DNA of 64,000 nt from Paramecium pentaurelia (lineage: Eukaryota; Ciliophora; Oligohymenophorea; Peniculida; Parameciidae): assembly GCA_905183005.1 (NCBI GenBank), contig CAJJDO010000022.1:363151-427150 (forward strand). The letters run 5' to 3'. The notes under the pieces were generated by a model, which was not told the origin of the DNA, ran no database searches, and was given only the letters and a program-made list of their open reading frames with translations. Made by a program: the position numbers and the translations under genes. Of this stretch, positions 39,511 through 51,924 are shown piece by piece. Every line of letters starts with the position of its first letter. Positions within the stretch are counted from its first letter, which is position 1.

Positions 39511-39655
39511 ATTATTTATATATTTATTTATATAAATCCTTATATAAAAATTAAAGAACATTTATAATAGAACAAAAAAGAGAACATTTAATAAGTAATG
39601 AAACATTTTTAGTTAAAATTATCAATATTTTAATGTTATTGTATTTTAGTGTGGC

Positions 39656-41737
39656 TCATAATCTTTAGATGAATGAATATTGAATATCTTGAAGACATTT
39701 CTAATTTGTTGTGTATTCAACTCTGTCACCTTTGAATTGAGCATTCTTAAATCCAACAAATTTCAATCCTTCTGGTATCTGCATAGACTTTATATGGAAA
39801 TCAAACTATCAATAAATATTGAATCAATATACCTTATTTAATTCTTCAACATTATCACAAATCTATCCTTATTCTCCCTAATAATTACATTCACTAAAAA
39901 CAGTAATACATTCTTTTATTGGAGAATATAGTATCATTAAATCTCTAAATCCCCATGAAGCAATATCAGCAGTTACCTATAAAGTTGATGTAATAGTTAA
40001 TTTAAATTCATCTTTATTATGCTCAATAACTTAATCTATAAACATAATTCTTTCTTTCCATGGACTTTTAGGATCACCACAAATATTAGATTGTCCAGGG
40101 TCATTCCAACCTAAAAGCTGACTCCATATTTATTTATCATCTCCTAATATAAGCAACTCTTCTCCATCCCATCTGTCTATTTTATACATAGTAATTCTTA
40201 ATCTTAAGAAATTATGTGCAGGAATGTTAGTATATATTTTTGAAACTTATGATTTCTGAATATTATAATATACTATACTTTAGCCAATATTTTATAGCCT
40301 CCAACAATACTGACATCCTTACCACACTGTGTAATAGGAGATGTATCAACCTCAGATTGAATAGGATCTATATTATCAATCTACCATTCTTTTATCTTTT
40401 TAAAACTTGATGGTTCATTAAACTCTTTTGATAAAATAAACCAATCATCTTTATTAACACATTTTCCTTCAATTAATTAATGAGTTTCTTCACATTTTAG
40501 ACATTCATTATCTCCAGATCCAAAGCAACTCTTACAAAATTTAGGGCATTCAGCTACAAAAGCAAAAAAATCTCGTATTCCCCATGATTGATCATCAGGA
40601 TCTAAAATATTGTTAAAATATTTGTACCTTACTTTAAAGAAGAAGAGAATTTCACTGTCATTTCATTCTTCTTATGTTTTTAGATTATTTCTATATTCAC
40701 TAATTTCTAGCCATACCCTGGTTTACAACTTAAAATTCATAAATAATAAGAATTACTCTCCACATATGCTTAATCCATCTAACATTTAAAATGTTTACTT
40801 ATAAACTTATTCATCATCAATATGTACATAAAATTGATCATTATCCCATTGTCCAAACTTAAAATTATAATATAATATAATACTTTCCATAAAGTGAATT
40901 TGATCATTACCTTTTAATGAGGAGGTAAGTATTTTGTTTATTTAGTTAAAACAGCTTTACTACCAATATTATCTGGACCTCCAAACATAACAATTCCTGA
41001 GCATTAATAGGATTTCTATTTTCCTTCTAGTAAATTCCATCCTTCTAATGAGGTATCAGTACGAAACCAACTAAGATCAACTTACTTCCAAAATTTGCAT
41101 TCATTAACTTTGTCATTATGACATATGCCACATTGAGAAGGACATTCTTTAAAAGAGATTTTGATATTTCTCATGCCCCAGGCTTATTTATCTGCTTTCT
41201 AAATTTAAGTACTAGCTATGACGATAGTAGCTGTTGGAGAATTATGAGCTACTTCAAATTCAACGTCATAAACTTTATCACTGTTAGGGATTTAAGGACC
41301 ACCACATAATTATTTTGCTCCTTCTGTAAAACCCCATTTCATTTCCCAAGGCACACCATCTACAAACACTTAAATTTTATCATTTTCCCAATCGCCTATT
41401 CTACATAACTTTTGGGTAGTACTTCCATAATTGTATAATAAATTTAAGTCTATAATGAGGAGGAATCTTAATCATTTTGGTTAAGGTAGTTTAAGAACCG
41501 AATGACCGTAAACCTCCTAAAATTTATATTGGCCCACATTTTGTAATAACATCAAACGTAGCTTCATATTGATTTTGGATCACCCATCCTATATTTTGCT
41601 GACTTTAAATTTGTACCATTTAAATCATCAATTTTTTCATCTCTAAATGCCTCATAAGTAGGTAACCATTGAGTTACTCCAAGATCCAGATTTGATATGA
41701 TCAAGAACAACCCTAAAGTGAAGTAGATATTTGACAT
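39656..41737 (-). CDS. Secreted modular protein with WGIRD/Cys repeats
   Basis: About 633 residues. A signal peptide (MSNIYFTLGLFLIISNLDLG) is followed by a repeated module. Its landmarks are a GW start, CGPIQILGG-like glycine motif, LPPH, LWK, a WDN/WEN segment, CG, HN, and a closing WGIRDF-type motif before cysteine clusters (ECPSQCGICHND, ECPKFCKSC, ECLKCEETHQ). Three to four copies are recognisable. Seven introns restore frame, including ones ending AAG (after LWK and after CGD) and CAG. It looks like an extracellular or surface protein. I know of no named family for the full module. Confidence 0.75.
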
Positions 41738-42088
41738 TAAAAACGAATATATAATAAATATTGTTCAAATGTATTAATTTTCTATTTTTTAATTCATCAC
41801 AAAAAAATGTTTTTACATTCTTATACTGAATATCTAATTTTTTCAAATTAAGAACTCTTATAGTGGCATAATTTATAAGTAACGTTGCTTAATTTTCAAA
41901 TATTTTAACTTAAATTCAAGTATTAAAAAAGTATTAATTAATAGAAACTAAAATATTTTATTATTAATATTTCAAGTAGGCAAACATCTTTATTTAACTT
42001 CTTCCTATTCATTTAATCTAAAAAATTTTCAAAAAATTAAGTAAATTAATTAAATAAAATTTATTTTGCTTTATTAAATAAGACAAAT
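41738..42088. other. Intergenic region between divergent genes
   Basis: About 350 bases, AT-rich. Nothing recognisable besides the presumed promoters of both neighbours. Confidence 0.45.
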
Positions 42089-45000
42089 ATGTCAACTAAT
42101 TAAGAATCAATTGCTTCATTTTATTCACCCAAATTTGAATAATAATGTTATCTTTGTTAACATGGTTTACATGGTGTAGAAAAGTAGGATCATTCAACAG
42201 GAATCATAGTAGGCGAACCTGTCGGTACTTATATCATAATTTATTAATATATATAGTTGTTTATTCAACACCTGAAGTAATAGTTTAATAAACTGTTGGA
42301 TAACCTATACCAGTAAAAAGAGGAATTTCTCAATCCAATCAAAGGAATATTTAAAGCACAACTCCACAGAGAGACATTTAACAAACAAATTAAATTCAAA
42401 CAAGTCCAACACTGATTTAAACTTAACCACTTTAATATAATTAACTTAAGCCATTTGAATATGAGAAAAAACAAACTTATTAAATGCCTATTGAGTAATA
42501 GGTTAAAAAATAAGCAGAACTCAAAAACTCCTAATAAATTTCAACCTTTTATTCTGGAAGATATGAAGAATAGTGTTACTTATGCCAACATGGTTTACAT
42601 GGTAAAGAAGTTGCCAGTACATAAAATAATGGTATCTTATGCTTTTATTTGATTAGTTGTTTACTAAACACCAGAAGTTATAGTATCTTAAAATATTGGT
42701 TAACCCTTAACTACAAGAAACACTACAAACGTTTAAAATTTTTCACAAATCATTAATACTCCTCCAAGAAATGATTTAGTTTATTCCCAATAGCTTTAAC
42801 AATCTCCAGTTTAGAATATTTAATCAAATGTACTAAAGAATTAATAACTAACTAATCCAACACTGATTTAAACTTAACCACTTTAATATAATTAACTTAA
42901 GCCATTTGAATATGAGAAAAAACAAACTTATTAAATGCCTATTGAGTTATAGGTTAAAAAATAAGCAGAACTCAAAAACTCCTAATAAATTTCAACCTTT
43001 TATTCTGGAAGATATGAAGAATAGTGTTACTTATGCCAACATGGTTTACATGGTAAAGAAGTTGCCAGTACATAAAATAATGGTATCTTATGCTTTTATT
43101 TGATTAGTTGTTTACTAAACACCAGAAGTTATAGTATCTTAAACTATTGGTTAACCCTTAACTACAAAAAAAACTACAAGAAACGCTACAACAGATTAAA
43201 ATTTTTCACAAATCATTAATACTCCTCCAAGAAATGATTCAGTTTATTCTCAATAGCTTTAACAATCTCCAGTTTAGAATATTTAATCAAATTTACCATA
43301 AAATCATTAAATAATTTCTACAACCCAATAACAATTATAATAATCATAACTTTAGAATTTTTAATTAAATGTACCATAAAATCAATAACTAATTTCTACA
43401 AACCAATAACAATTATAATAGTCATAATTTTAGAACTTTTAATTAAATGTTCCATAAAATTAATAACTAATTTCTACAACCCAATAACAATTATAATAAT
43501 CCCCAGTTTAGAATTTTTAATTAAATGTACCATAAAATCAATAACTAATTTCTACAAACCAATAACCATTATAATAGTCATAATTTTAGAACTTTTAATT
43601 AAATGTACCATAAAATTAATAACTAATTTCTACAAACCAATAACAATTATAATAGTCATAATTTTAGAACTTTTAATTAAATGTTCCATAAAATTAATAA
43701 CTAATTTCTACAACCCAATAACAATTATAATAATCCCCAGTTTAGAATTTTTAATTAAATGTACCATAAAATCAATAACTAATTTCTACAAACCAATAAC
43801 CATTATAATAGTCATAATTTTAGAACTTTTAATTAAATGTTCCATAAAATTAATAACTAATTTCTACAACCCAATAACAATTATAATAATCCCCAGTTTA
43901 GAATTTTTAATTAAATGTACCATAAAATCAATAACTAATTTCTACAAACCAATAACAATTATAATAGTCATAATTTTAGAACTTTTAATTAAATGTTCCA
44001 TAAAATTAATAACTAATTTCTACAACCCAATAACAATTATAATAATCCCCAGTTTAGAATTTTTAATTAAATGTACCATAAAATCAATAACTAATTTCTA
44101 CAAACCAATAACAATTATAATAGTCATAATTTTAGAACTTTTAATTAAATGTTCCATAAAATTAATAACTAATTTCTACAACCCAATAACAATTATAATA
44201 ATCCCCAGTTTAGAATTTTTAATTAAATGTACCATAAAATCAATAACTAATTTCTACAAACCAATAACAATTATAATAGTCATAATTTTAGAACTTTTAA
44301 TTAAATGTTCCATAAAATTAATAACTAATTTCTACAACCCAATAACAATTATAATAATCCCCAGTTTAGAATTTTTAATTAAATGTACCATAAAATCAAT
44401 AACTAATTTCTACAAACCAATAACCATTATAATAGTCATAATTTTAGAACTTTTAATTAAATGTTCCATAAAATTAATAAATAATTTCTACAACCCAATA
44501 ACAATTATAATAGTCCCCAGTTTAGAATTTTTAATTAAATGTACCATAAAATTAATAAATAATTTCTTCAAACCAATAACAATTATAATAGTCTCCTGTC
44601 CAAAATTTATAACTTAAAGTATAATAATCTTAAATCATTCCTTAAATTATATAATAAAATTAAGTTGTCTAATAGATACCTCAAGTGGAAGATTTTTAGG
44701 TGACTACTGTGCCATAAAAAGTTATTCAAGAGACTCTGACAACTGTCCAAGAATAATAAATCACTCCTTAAGAGCAAGTTGAAATGTATTGGAGATATAA
44801 AGTTTATGAACTTTAAGAAAGAGTTTATGAATTAATGAATTAAATTAGTCTTTAAAAATAAGGAAATCTATAACACTAACGAACTGGGTCTTAAATAAAG
44901 AAAAGCACTGAAGATTCATTCAAAGTAAACTTCATTAAAATTACAATAGGTTGAGTAAGCTAAATAAGAAATTTTGTAATTAGAAAGTTAACTTAAGCTA

Positions 45001-45288
45001 AAATAAAAAACAAGTATAGATTTAAGAAATAAACTCAATCTTATGATCTATAGATAAGATCCTACCGATGAAGCCACTAAATATAAGGAATAAGAATTAT
45101 AGCAGTTAAGACAAAAATATAACACTTTAAATTTTAAACATCAAAGTAATGTAGAAGATATTGCAATGACTCAAGCCATTTTAGAGGCTATAAAAAGTGG
45201 AAAGGGATATAAATTAGTGTCTGTACGAGAACAATAATAAACATCATCTTATAATAGATCAAGCCAAGGATAACAACATTATAATTGA
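42089..45288 (+). CDS. Repeat-expanded Q-rich protein with CYLCQHGLHG modules
   Basis: About 1030 residues starting MSTNQESIASFYSPKFEQQ. Three modules carry CYLCQHGLHG followed by VVY(S/Q)TPEVIV. Modules two and three come from a 451-bp tandem duplication that includes the intron. A 26-residue repeat (NFQLNVPQNQQLISTNQQ-type) is then reiterated about 17 times. The C-terminal part is coiled coil (VYELQERVYELMNQI, LQLESQLKLKQKTSID). Introns are 42225-42256, 42632-42656, its copy 43083-43107, and 44925-44949. The Cys-His motif could bind metal. No named family is known to me. Confidence 0.82.
42405..43305 (+). repeat. 451-bp tandem duplication of an exon-intron unit
   Basis: Copy one runs about 42405-42855 and copy two about 42856-43305, nearly identical. 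Each includes one full 25-nt intron (42632-42656 and 43083-43107). 451 is not a multiple of three, but 451 minus 25 is 426, so the duplication is in frame only after splicing. Copy two has small insertions near its end. Confidence 0.9.
43246..44600 (+). repeat. 78-bp in-frame tandem repeat, ~17 units (156-bp higher-order dimers)
   Basis: TTTCTAC or TTTCTTC recurs at 43315, 43393, 43471, 43549 and every 78 bases to about 44563. Alternate units differ in a consistent way (CCCCAG versus TCATAA; TGTACC versus TGTTCC), giving a 156-bp higher-order unit. Each unit encodes 26 residues. Its founder is visible inside the upstream 451-bp unit (SQQLQQSPVQN...). Confidence 0.93.
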
Positions 45289-45363
45289 ATAATAAGAATA
45301 TTTAAGATATTAATAATAATATAAATTTGTATAATATTTATTTGTTAAGTATCTTGAAATAGT

Positions 45364-45388
45364 CATATATATATATATATATATATAA
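45364..45388. repeat. (AT)n dinucleotide repeat
   Basis: A short alternating AT run in the 254-base spacer downstream of the repeat-rich gene. No gene seen in that spacer. Confidence 0.85.
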
Positions 45389-45542
45389 ATCAACATAAAT
45401 CACATTTAAAAATACCAGTATTAAGAATTGTTGAAATCATGTTGTAACTTAATATCAAAGGTAAAAATACTTAATCGAATAAAAAATTGATAAACCCTAA
45501 ATTAATTCCTAATTTATAAATTTTAATTTAATAATATTAAAT

Positions 45543-46567
45543 TCACAATTTTTATTATTATTATTCATCGCAGTAATGTATTAAGTCATTTGCGGTCTCC
45601 TTGAGTTTTTCTATATTCTTAATAGACCATGGTAATCTTTTAACAGTATATGACTATAAGTTATGTAATGCAACTTGATACTTTTTTATTTGATGATATA
45701 AATTCCCATGATTTTTCTGCTAAGGCTTTAATTTTTTTATTTCTATCATTTTCTATAATTGTATCAAGATTATCTGAAAATAGAGATTTGTATAATACCC
45801 AAAAAGGTCTTGTACTAATCTATAAATTATTTGGATTAAAATAATTCATGCAAAAATTGATTGTTCATTGTCTTAATTTTACTATTTTTTCTAAAAGGTA
45901 AGGATATTTATTTTGATTTTTCTGCTTAATAAGATTATTAAAAGAGTTTAGAAGCAGCTTTGAGATTCAGTTCTAAAATTTAAAGATATAATTACTTGAT
46001 TTTGTATTTTTTTCTTAGATTTAATGAAAGATCTCTCTAAAAGCTTTTCTTAAACAAAATTTGATTAATTCTTCTCTACTCTTTTATTATGATCTAATTT
46101 TTTTGGTCAACGTGTCTAAAATCTTGATTACTTTAACACATTTTTTTTCTTTCAGTTTTTACATAATCTTTTTTATTTTAGAAGAATCTGCAAATAGTAA
46201 ATGAATCATTTGCTCTAGATTTTCTAGTGTTATATTATCATAATTCATTTCTTCAATTTATTACTGAATAGTTTATATTTGACTGAAGTATTGTTAAGGC
46301 TATTTGAGTTGAGATGCATCTTTTATAATTTAAGCTAGAGATATATTTTGATTAGTTATTACATTAATCACATTTGATATCAAAATTGATAGTTGGCTAA
46401 GGAAAATTAATGTTGGAAGTTAGAATAGGAGAACCTAGATTATGTATGGGACTCATCAAAGGATTTTGAAAGTTCATCATCAATAATAATTACGAACTTG
46501 TTGGCCAATAGGGTAAAGGATACATACCAAATAATGGAGGAGATTGAGCACCATCTGAATGATTCAT
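45543..46567 (-). CDS. Hypothetical helical protein
   Basis: About 306 residues starting MNHSDGAQSPPLFGMYPLPY, with a Pro/Asn-rich N terminus and a mostly helical remainder (LENLEQMIHLLFADSSKIKK, SREELIKFCLRKAFREI, ALAEKSWEFISSNKK). The end is IEKLKETANDLIHYCDEQQQ. Four introns of 23-28 nt are needed, one ending CAG. No family recognised. Confidence 0.68.
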
Positions 46568-46623
46568 ATGTTAATTTAAAATTCTTTTGATATCGTCACA
46601 ATAAAAGATGAAATCGAAATAAT

Positions 46624-47371
46624 ATGAATTAATTAGAAGATTAGTTCAATCTATAAAAATTTCTATGGTTATAAGATGCCATAATCTATGATTTATAATA
46701 CTTTTAATATCACTTTAACTTTCTTGAGCTGTGTCGAGAAACAACAAAAGTTATTATATATGTATTATACAGATTTTCATGCAAATGGGAGGAATACTAA
46801 AAACAGCATTTCAAGACATCATATCGAAATGCAATATAATAGAAAGGAATTAGAGGAACTTTTAAAATGTGCATGTATCTCTTATTTAATATATCTTATT
46901 GGAAAAGAATATGGGTACTTTATTAAACAAGTATTTCTAGATGTAGCTAAATATAATGGAGAAAATTGTGATCATCTTAAAGGCACAGAAATGGATGTAT
47001 ATACAGACTATGAATCAACTGCAAGAACTGTCTTAAGATTAATGTGGTTTTTAGATTATGTTGCTGTTCTATTAGAAAAGCTCATCATTAAACCAAATGA
47101 CAGTTTAGGTTCAATATGTGCTGAAGCCTATAGTATTGCCTTAGCTCCTCATCATCCATTTGCTGTAAGATTTGCAGCTAGAACAGGCATGTTAGTTGTT
47201 GGAAGGTATTTAAGTATTCAAACTTTTAGTCGTGAATCGTTGTTTAAGATTATATTTTAAAATAATGAAGACATTTATTCAACTTTGTAATAATGTTACA
47301 ATAACTTCACTAAGATCAAAAACAGGCTCTGGGATCTCTATAAATAAGAATAATTATGTGATTTGCCATGA
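46624..47371 (+). CDS. Glycolipid transfer protein (GLTP/CPTP-like)
   Basis: About 224-232 residues, the usual GLTP size. N-terminal FLELCRETTKIFMQMGG and ILKTAFQDIISKCN correspond to the family's first helices. The core TDYESTARTVLRLMWFLDYV and AEAYSIALAPHHPFAVRFAA contain the conserved Arg and His positions of the lipid pocket. Introns are 46750-46772 (starting GTT, ending CAG) and 46915-46940; a frame-neutral 24-nt intron near 47206 is possible. GLTP-fold proteins move glycosphingolipids or ceramide-1-phosphate between membranes. Confidence 0.85.
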
Positions 47372-47465
47372 ATAATATTATTAAAATAGTATTAAAATTC
47401 ATTTATTCTTTATTGTAAAACTGTTGATTATGATATTTAAAGCATATTTATAAGAATAGTCTAAA

Positions 47466-48156
47466 TCATTTTCTATATTCTGAATTATTAGATAATTAAA
47501 GAAACACCAGAACATCTATTATTATGATCTTTAAACTTTAAATTATTAAAGGATTTAGTTTTTTGATCTTAACTAAACTTGATAATCTTTATAAATTTAA
47601 TTCTCTTATTCTAAAAAGAAGATCTCTCATTTTACTAGTGATTATTTAAAATTTGATTGTATCCTAATATGGATATTTTCTTTAAAACTATTAAATCATT
47701 TTTATTAATTGTTGAATATCAATTTAATTCTTAGCAACTTTAATTTAATTTTCAAACTTATAATAAACTGATATATTATGTTTTTAATACTCCTACTTTC
47801 TAAATATCTTTAAATGAATATGTATTTTTAACTTTTAAATTAAAAATAATTAAAATTTATACAGTTAATAATAAATAGCATTTAATTCTTTTAAATTATC
47901 TTTATTTGAGTAATTCTTCTCCTTAAATTAATTTCAAAATAATATTGATAGTTTTATTATTAAATTAATTACTATTTTTCTCAAACTCTTGATAAATGCT
48001 TATCTAATTTTGTGAATAAGATAATATTTTTTTAATATCTTAATAATATTATAAAATTTCATTGTGAAAAAAACCTAATTTTATTTATTAAGGAGAATTG
48101 TAAACATAACTAGAAATTTAATTCCATTTTTTTTTATTATTATTAATAGGTTTCAT
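47466..48156 (-). CDS. Hypothetical protein
   Basis: A frame starting MKPINNNKKKWNQISSYVYN can be followed across one 31-nt intron (ending AAG) to TGA 47466, about 219 residues. Helical segments such as TSKMRDLLFRIRELNLQRL look protein-like. There is no recognised domain, and the boundaries are uncertain. Confidence 0.45.
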
Positions 48157-48182
48157 AAATTATTATAAAATGTGTGTAAAAA

Positions 48183-51100
48183 TCATTCATCTTCATTTTT
48201 TGTTAAATTTTTTTTTCTTCTTTGACTTGTTTATTTCTTAATAACTAATGACTCTTAACTAATATCTTCTGAATCTGATTCTAATTCCATGAAATCATCC
48301 TCTTTTTTCTTTTTTGATTTCTTTTTTTATTATTATTATTATTATTATTGTTTATTTCCTCCTTTATTTTCTTTTTATTCTTTATCATTATTATTTTCAT
48401 TTTATGTTTATTTAACATTCTTTTTTTTGGATATTTTTTCTCTTCTTCTATTTTCAAATGTTTCTTTGTCATGATGTTCTACTTTCATTTCATACTCTTC
48501 AATTAAAGGTTTGGCATCTTAAGGTAAAGTTCTTTTCATCTATATTATATATTAAATAAAATACTACCTTCTTAATTAAATTAATAAATTAATTGAACAC
48601 AAATTGATCTCCTAATTTCTCTCTGTATTCTTCCCAACCATCTAATAGTTTTTATAAAGAATTTTAGGTTAAATTTAAATGATTAAATAGTATTGATATA
48701 TTCTTTATCTCGTATTAATCTAAATATTTGTATAATTTATTAATTACTTGTACTAGTTCCTAATATAGTAATCAATTTATCAACTATAGATTCAACTTAT
48801 GATTTATCAATATATTAAGATATTTATGATAGAACATTTTCATTTTAATCTTGTACATTTAAAATTATATCAGGAATTGCATTAGTTATTGCTCTTTATT
48901 CCTTTTTTTATAATTCATTCAAAAAGTATCTTGCCATAGCTGGTATTTAAGGATGAGGATCATTTAATAATATAGGAATATGAGATAATGAAGTTTTACT
49001 TTTCACCATATCATTTAATATCAAATGAGTCAAAACAAGTAATGTTACTCTTCGAACAGCAGCACTAGTATCAGATAAATTTGAGTATATTTATTTATGG
49101 AACTTTTAAATTGTATTAGGCCATCTATGTAATAAATCACCAATACTGATAATTACATTATTCTTCATAACCTAATCAACAAGAGGAGATCTATATAAAT
49201 ATATACTTTTACTTCATTATATTGAACAACATCTGTATATTATCTCTGCAATAAGTTTCAGATAAACACATAAATTTACACATTGCAATTAAACTTACTT
49301 ATATAATAGGAGGTTATTATCTAGTGGATGTTTCTTCAGTTTCCATTTAATTTAGACATTCTTCCAATATTTATTTTACCATTGGAGAAAAAACAGATAA
49401 TAAATTCTATTAAATTAGTTTTAAATCTTAAATTTGATCAACCATACCATGTAATTTTTCAAATTCACCTTCTATTCCTCCTTATATTTTATCTATTTCT
49501 TATTCTTTTCCAATTTGTTTTTCCCTATCATTTTTCAAATTCTTCAACGAATTATGTGTAGCATCAATAAAAATGAGTAATTATAATGATACTGAACCTG
49601 CTATATGAATTGCATGAGCTAAATGTAATTCTTCCATTTTTTTTTATTCTTCTGCTTCTAAATCCATTTTATTTGATTTAAATCCTAAATCTTATAAAAG
49701 AGTTTCAAAAATTAATTCAGGATTATCTGCACTAGGAACTAATTATATAATTGAATCACAAGCACAAAAATAATTCATATCTTATGAATTCTAGTATTTA
49801 ATGAGTAAAATTATTAATAAATCAATAGATTTATTAAAATTTATTTGATTCTTATTTTGAGTTCTATCTAATTTAGATAAAATAGTAGCAAGTTCTTTAA
49901 TAATTATCCAATCAGGATCTTTTTTGCTGTACTTTTACAATAGATTATAAATTTAGGCTACTTTGTCTAAATTAAGATATGAAGTATTTCTAGTCAATAA
50001 GATTCTAACAAAAATTAACATTGAACGTTAATCAACTTCTTGATTACCAAAGTATTCCCAAAGAGTATGAAAAATTTTAGATGGAAATTTATAATTAGGC
50101 ACCTATTCAGTTTCATAAGATAATATAATTTTTTCTAATGAAATAAGTTCTTTTAAATTTGATTTACTAATTAGATCAATTAATGAAATAACTATTTATC
50201 TAGTTTTTTTAGTATCTCTTAAAAATAATTTCCAAAATTTTTTGATTACTTCTTATTATATAGTTTTATCTTATGACCATACTAATAAGATCATTCTTCG
50301 TAATCCTTAATTAGCAGATTCATAATTATATTTTTATAAATATGAAAAGAGTTTGATAGAATGTATTACATCTGCTTAATTTTTACTTTAACATAATTAT
50401 AAAACTTGTATAATTACAGTTTTCATTCCTTCCAAAAACTTTTAATATTCTTCTAAATATTCTTAAATCTTTATAGTTTCTTATGCTTTCTTTTTAATAT
50501 ATTTAATAGTTTCATTAACAATATCTTATGTGATTTCTCCATTTTAAAATTGTTTATCTACTTCTTCAAAATCTTTATGGATACTTTATAATTCTTCTCT
50601 ATTTCTACTTATTTATTCTTCTACTTCCACTAAAGACCAGAAATTTTATCTTCCTTAACTCTGAATATACAAAAATCTATAATATCTCACTATAGATTTC
50701 AATAATTATAAAGAGGACTTTCTCACATAACCAGAGACATCTCTCAATCTAGATGAAGAGATAGCGAATATTGTTTATAAATGTTGTTTAGGCACACAGT
50801 TTGAATTTAATAATTAGGACAAACATTAGAGTACATTTGATCTACATAAGGCTGTTTTATCCATATGTCTATCTAAAAGTTATTTAATTAAGTTATTGGC
50901 ATTAGCTAATTATAATTCATCGCTATCTTAATCTTTGGATTCCTTGATTAGATATTCAATGACATTTGTAATTAATTCTGATAATCCATTCCTAATATGA
51001 TAATTCTCATTATCATATAAACCAATGAAAGCAGATAGTTATTGATAATAAACCTTTGGCATTTCTTTAGATGTTTAAGATAGAAGTTCTCTTAGATTTT

Positions 51101-51862
51101 TAACTGCTAAACTTTCAGTTTGATTAGTTGATTTCTCAGTAATGTAATTGACAAGTAGAATAATTTGATCTACAGTGTATTATTTCAATTTATCATTCTT
51201 GCTGCATCCTAATAGAAATTTAGAGATGTTGGGAACAACACTCTCTTATTCATACATCAAATGAACAATCCTATTTTTGAGATTTAAATCATAAGATGAC
51301 CACATTGCAATTGCTTATACTAATATATCAATCCAAACTTCTCTTATTTATGTATCTTTGATCTCAATAGCCATTTTAACTAGATCAAATATATATCTAC
51401 TGCCTTCTCTTCCTAGATCATGGAAAGCATTCAAATTAAATAATTATTACAAAATTTTTAATGCCCTTCTCACTTATTAACCTTATATTTGCTTCTATTG
51501 CAATACATTCAGTAATAAGAAGAGAGTCATTTTAAATGCCTCAAGATGATCAGGGTATAATTTTTGAATTTGAAATGAAAGGATCTCAACCAATTATAAT
51601 TACACTTTTTGATTTGGATGTGCATCTAAATGTCTAGAGTTAGTTCATATGATTACTCGACTAAATAGTAGAGGAAATCAAAATATTAAGGGTCTTCAAT
51701 TAATGTTAGGAGTTGATTGAAACCATCTTCAAATTAATTGATACGCATCAGAATGAGTCTTTCATCCATTTGGTTCACTTAATTTTTTGATTTTACTCTA
51801 TAGTTTTCAGAGAAATGGTGTTCCCGCAATTCAGAGTAGGTCCCAGGGAAATGAAAATTCAT
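48183..51862 (-). CDS. Second condensin D2-like HEAT-repeat protein
   Basis: Reading leftwards from MNFHFPGTYSELREHHFSEN, this matches condensin D2 subunits. Blocks include VRKSSLQLLKSIVRYY, ISIGDLLHRWPN, LTHLILNDMVKSK and MARYFLNELQKK, close to the equivalents in the gene at 10690-14216. The C-terminal tail is Lys/Gln-rich, with a TAA-encoded seven-Gln run near 48340 and an acidic end. An early intron restores YLVEHLDAHPNQ. Other introns, several between 49200 and 51000, are not all resolved. It could be a CAP-D2 paralogue or the CAP-D3 counterpart; the GDLLHRWPN wording favours D2. Confidence 0.78.
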
Positions 51863-51924
51863 TTAATTTAAATATACATTATGGGGGGGAAACTTAGACT
51901 AATAATATTAATCATATTAAAAAA

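Noticed and set aside
41118..41309. Plus-strand frame within the secreted Cys-rich gene
   Set aside because: It lies antisense to a well-supported spliced gene with a signal peptide and repeated motifs.
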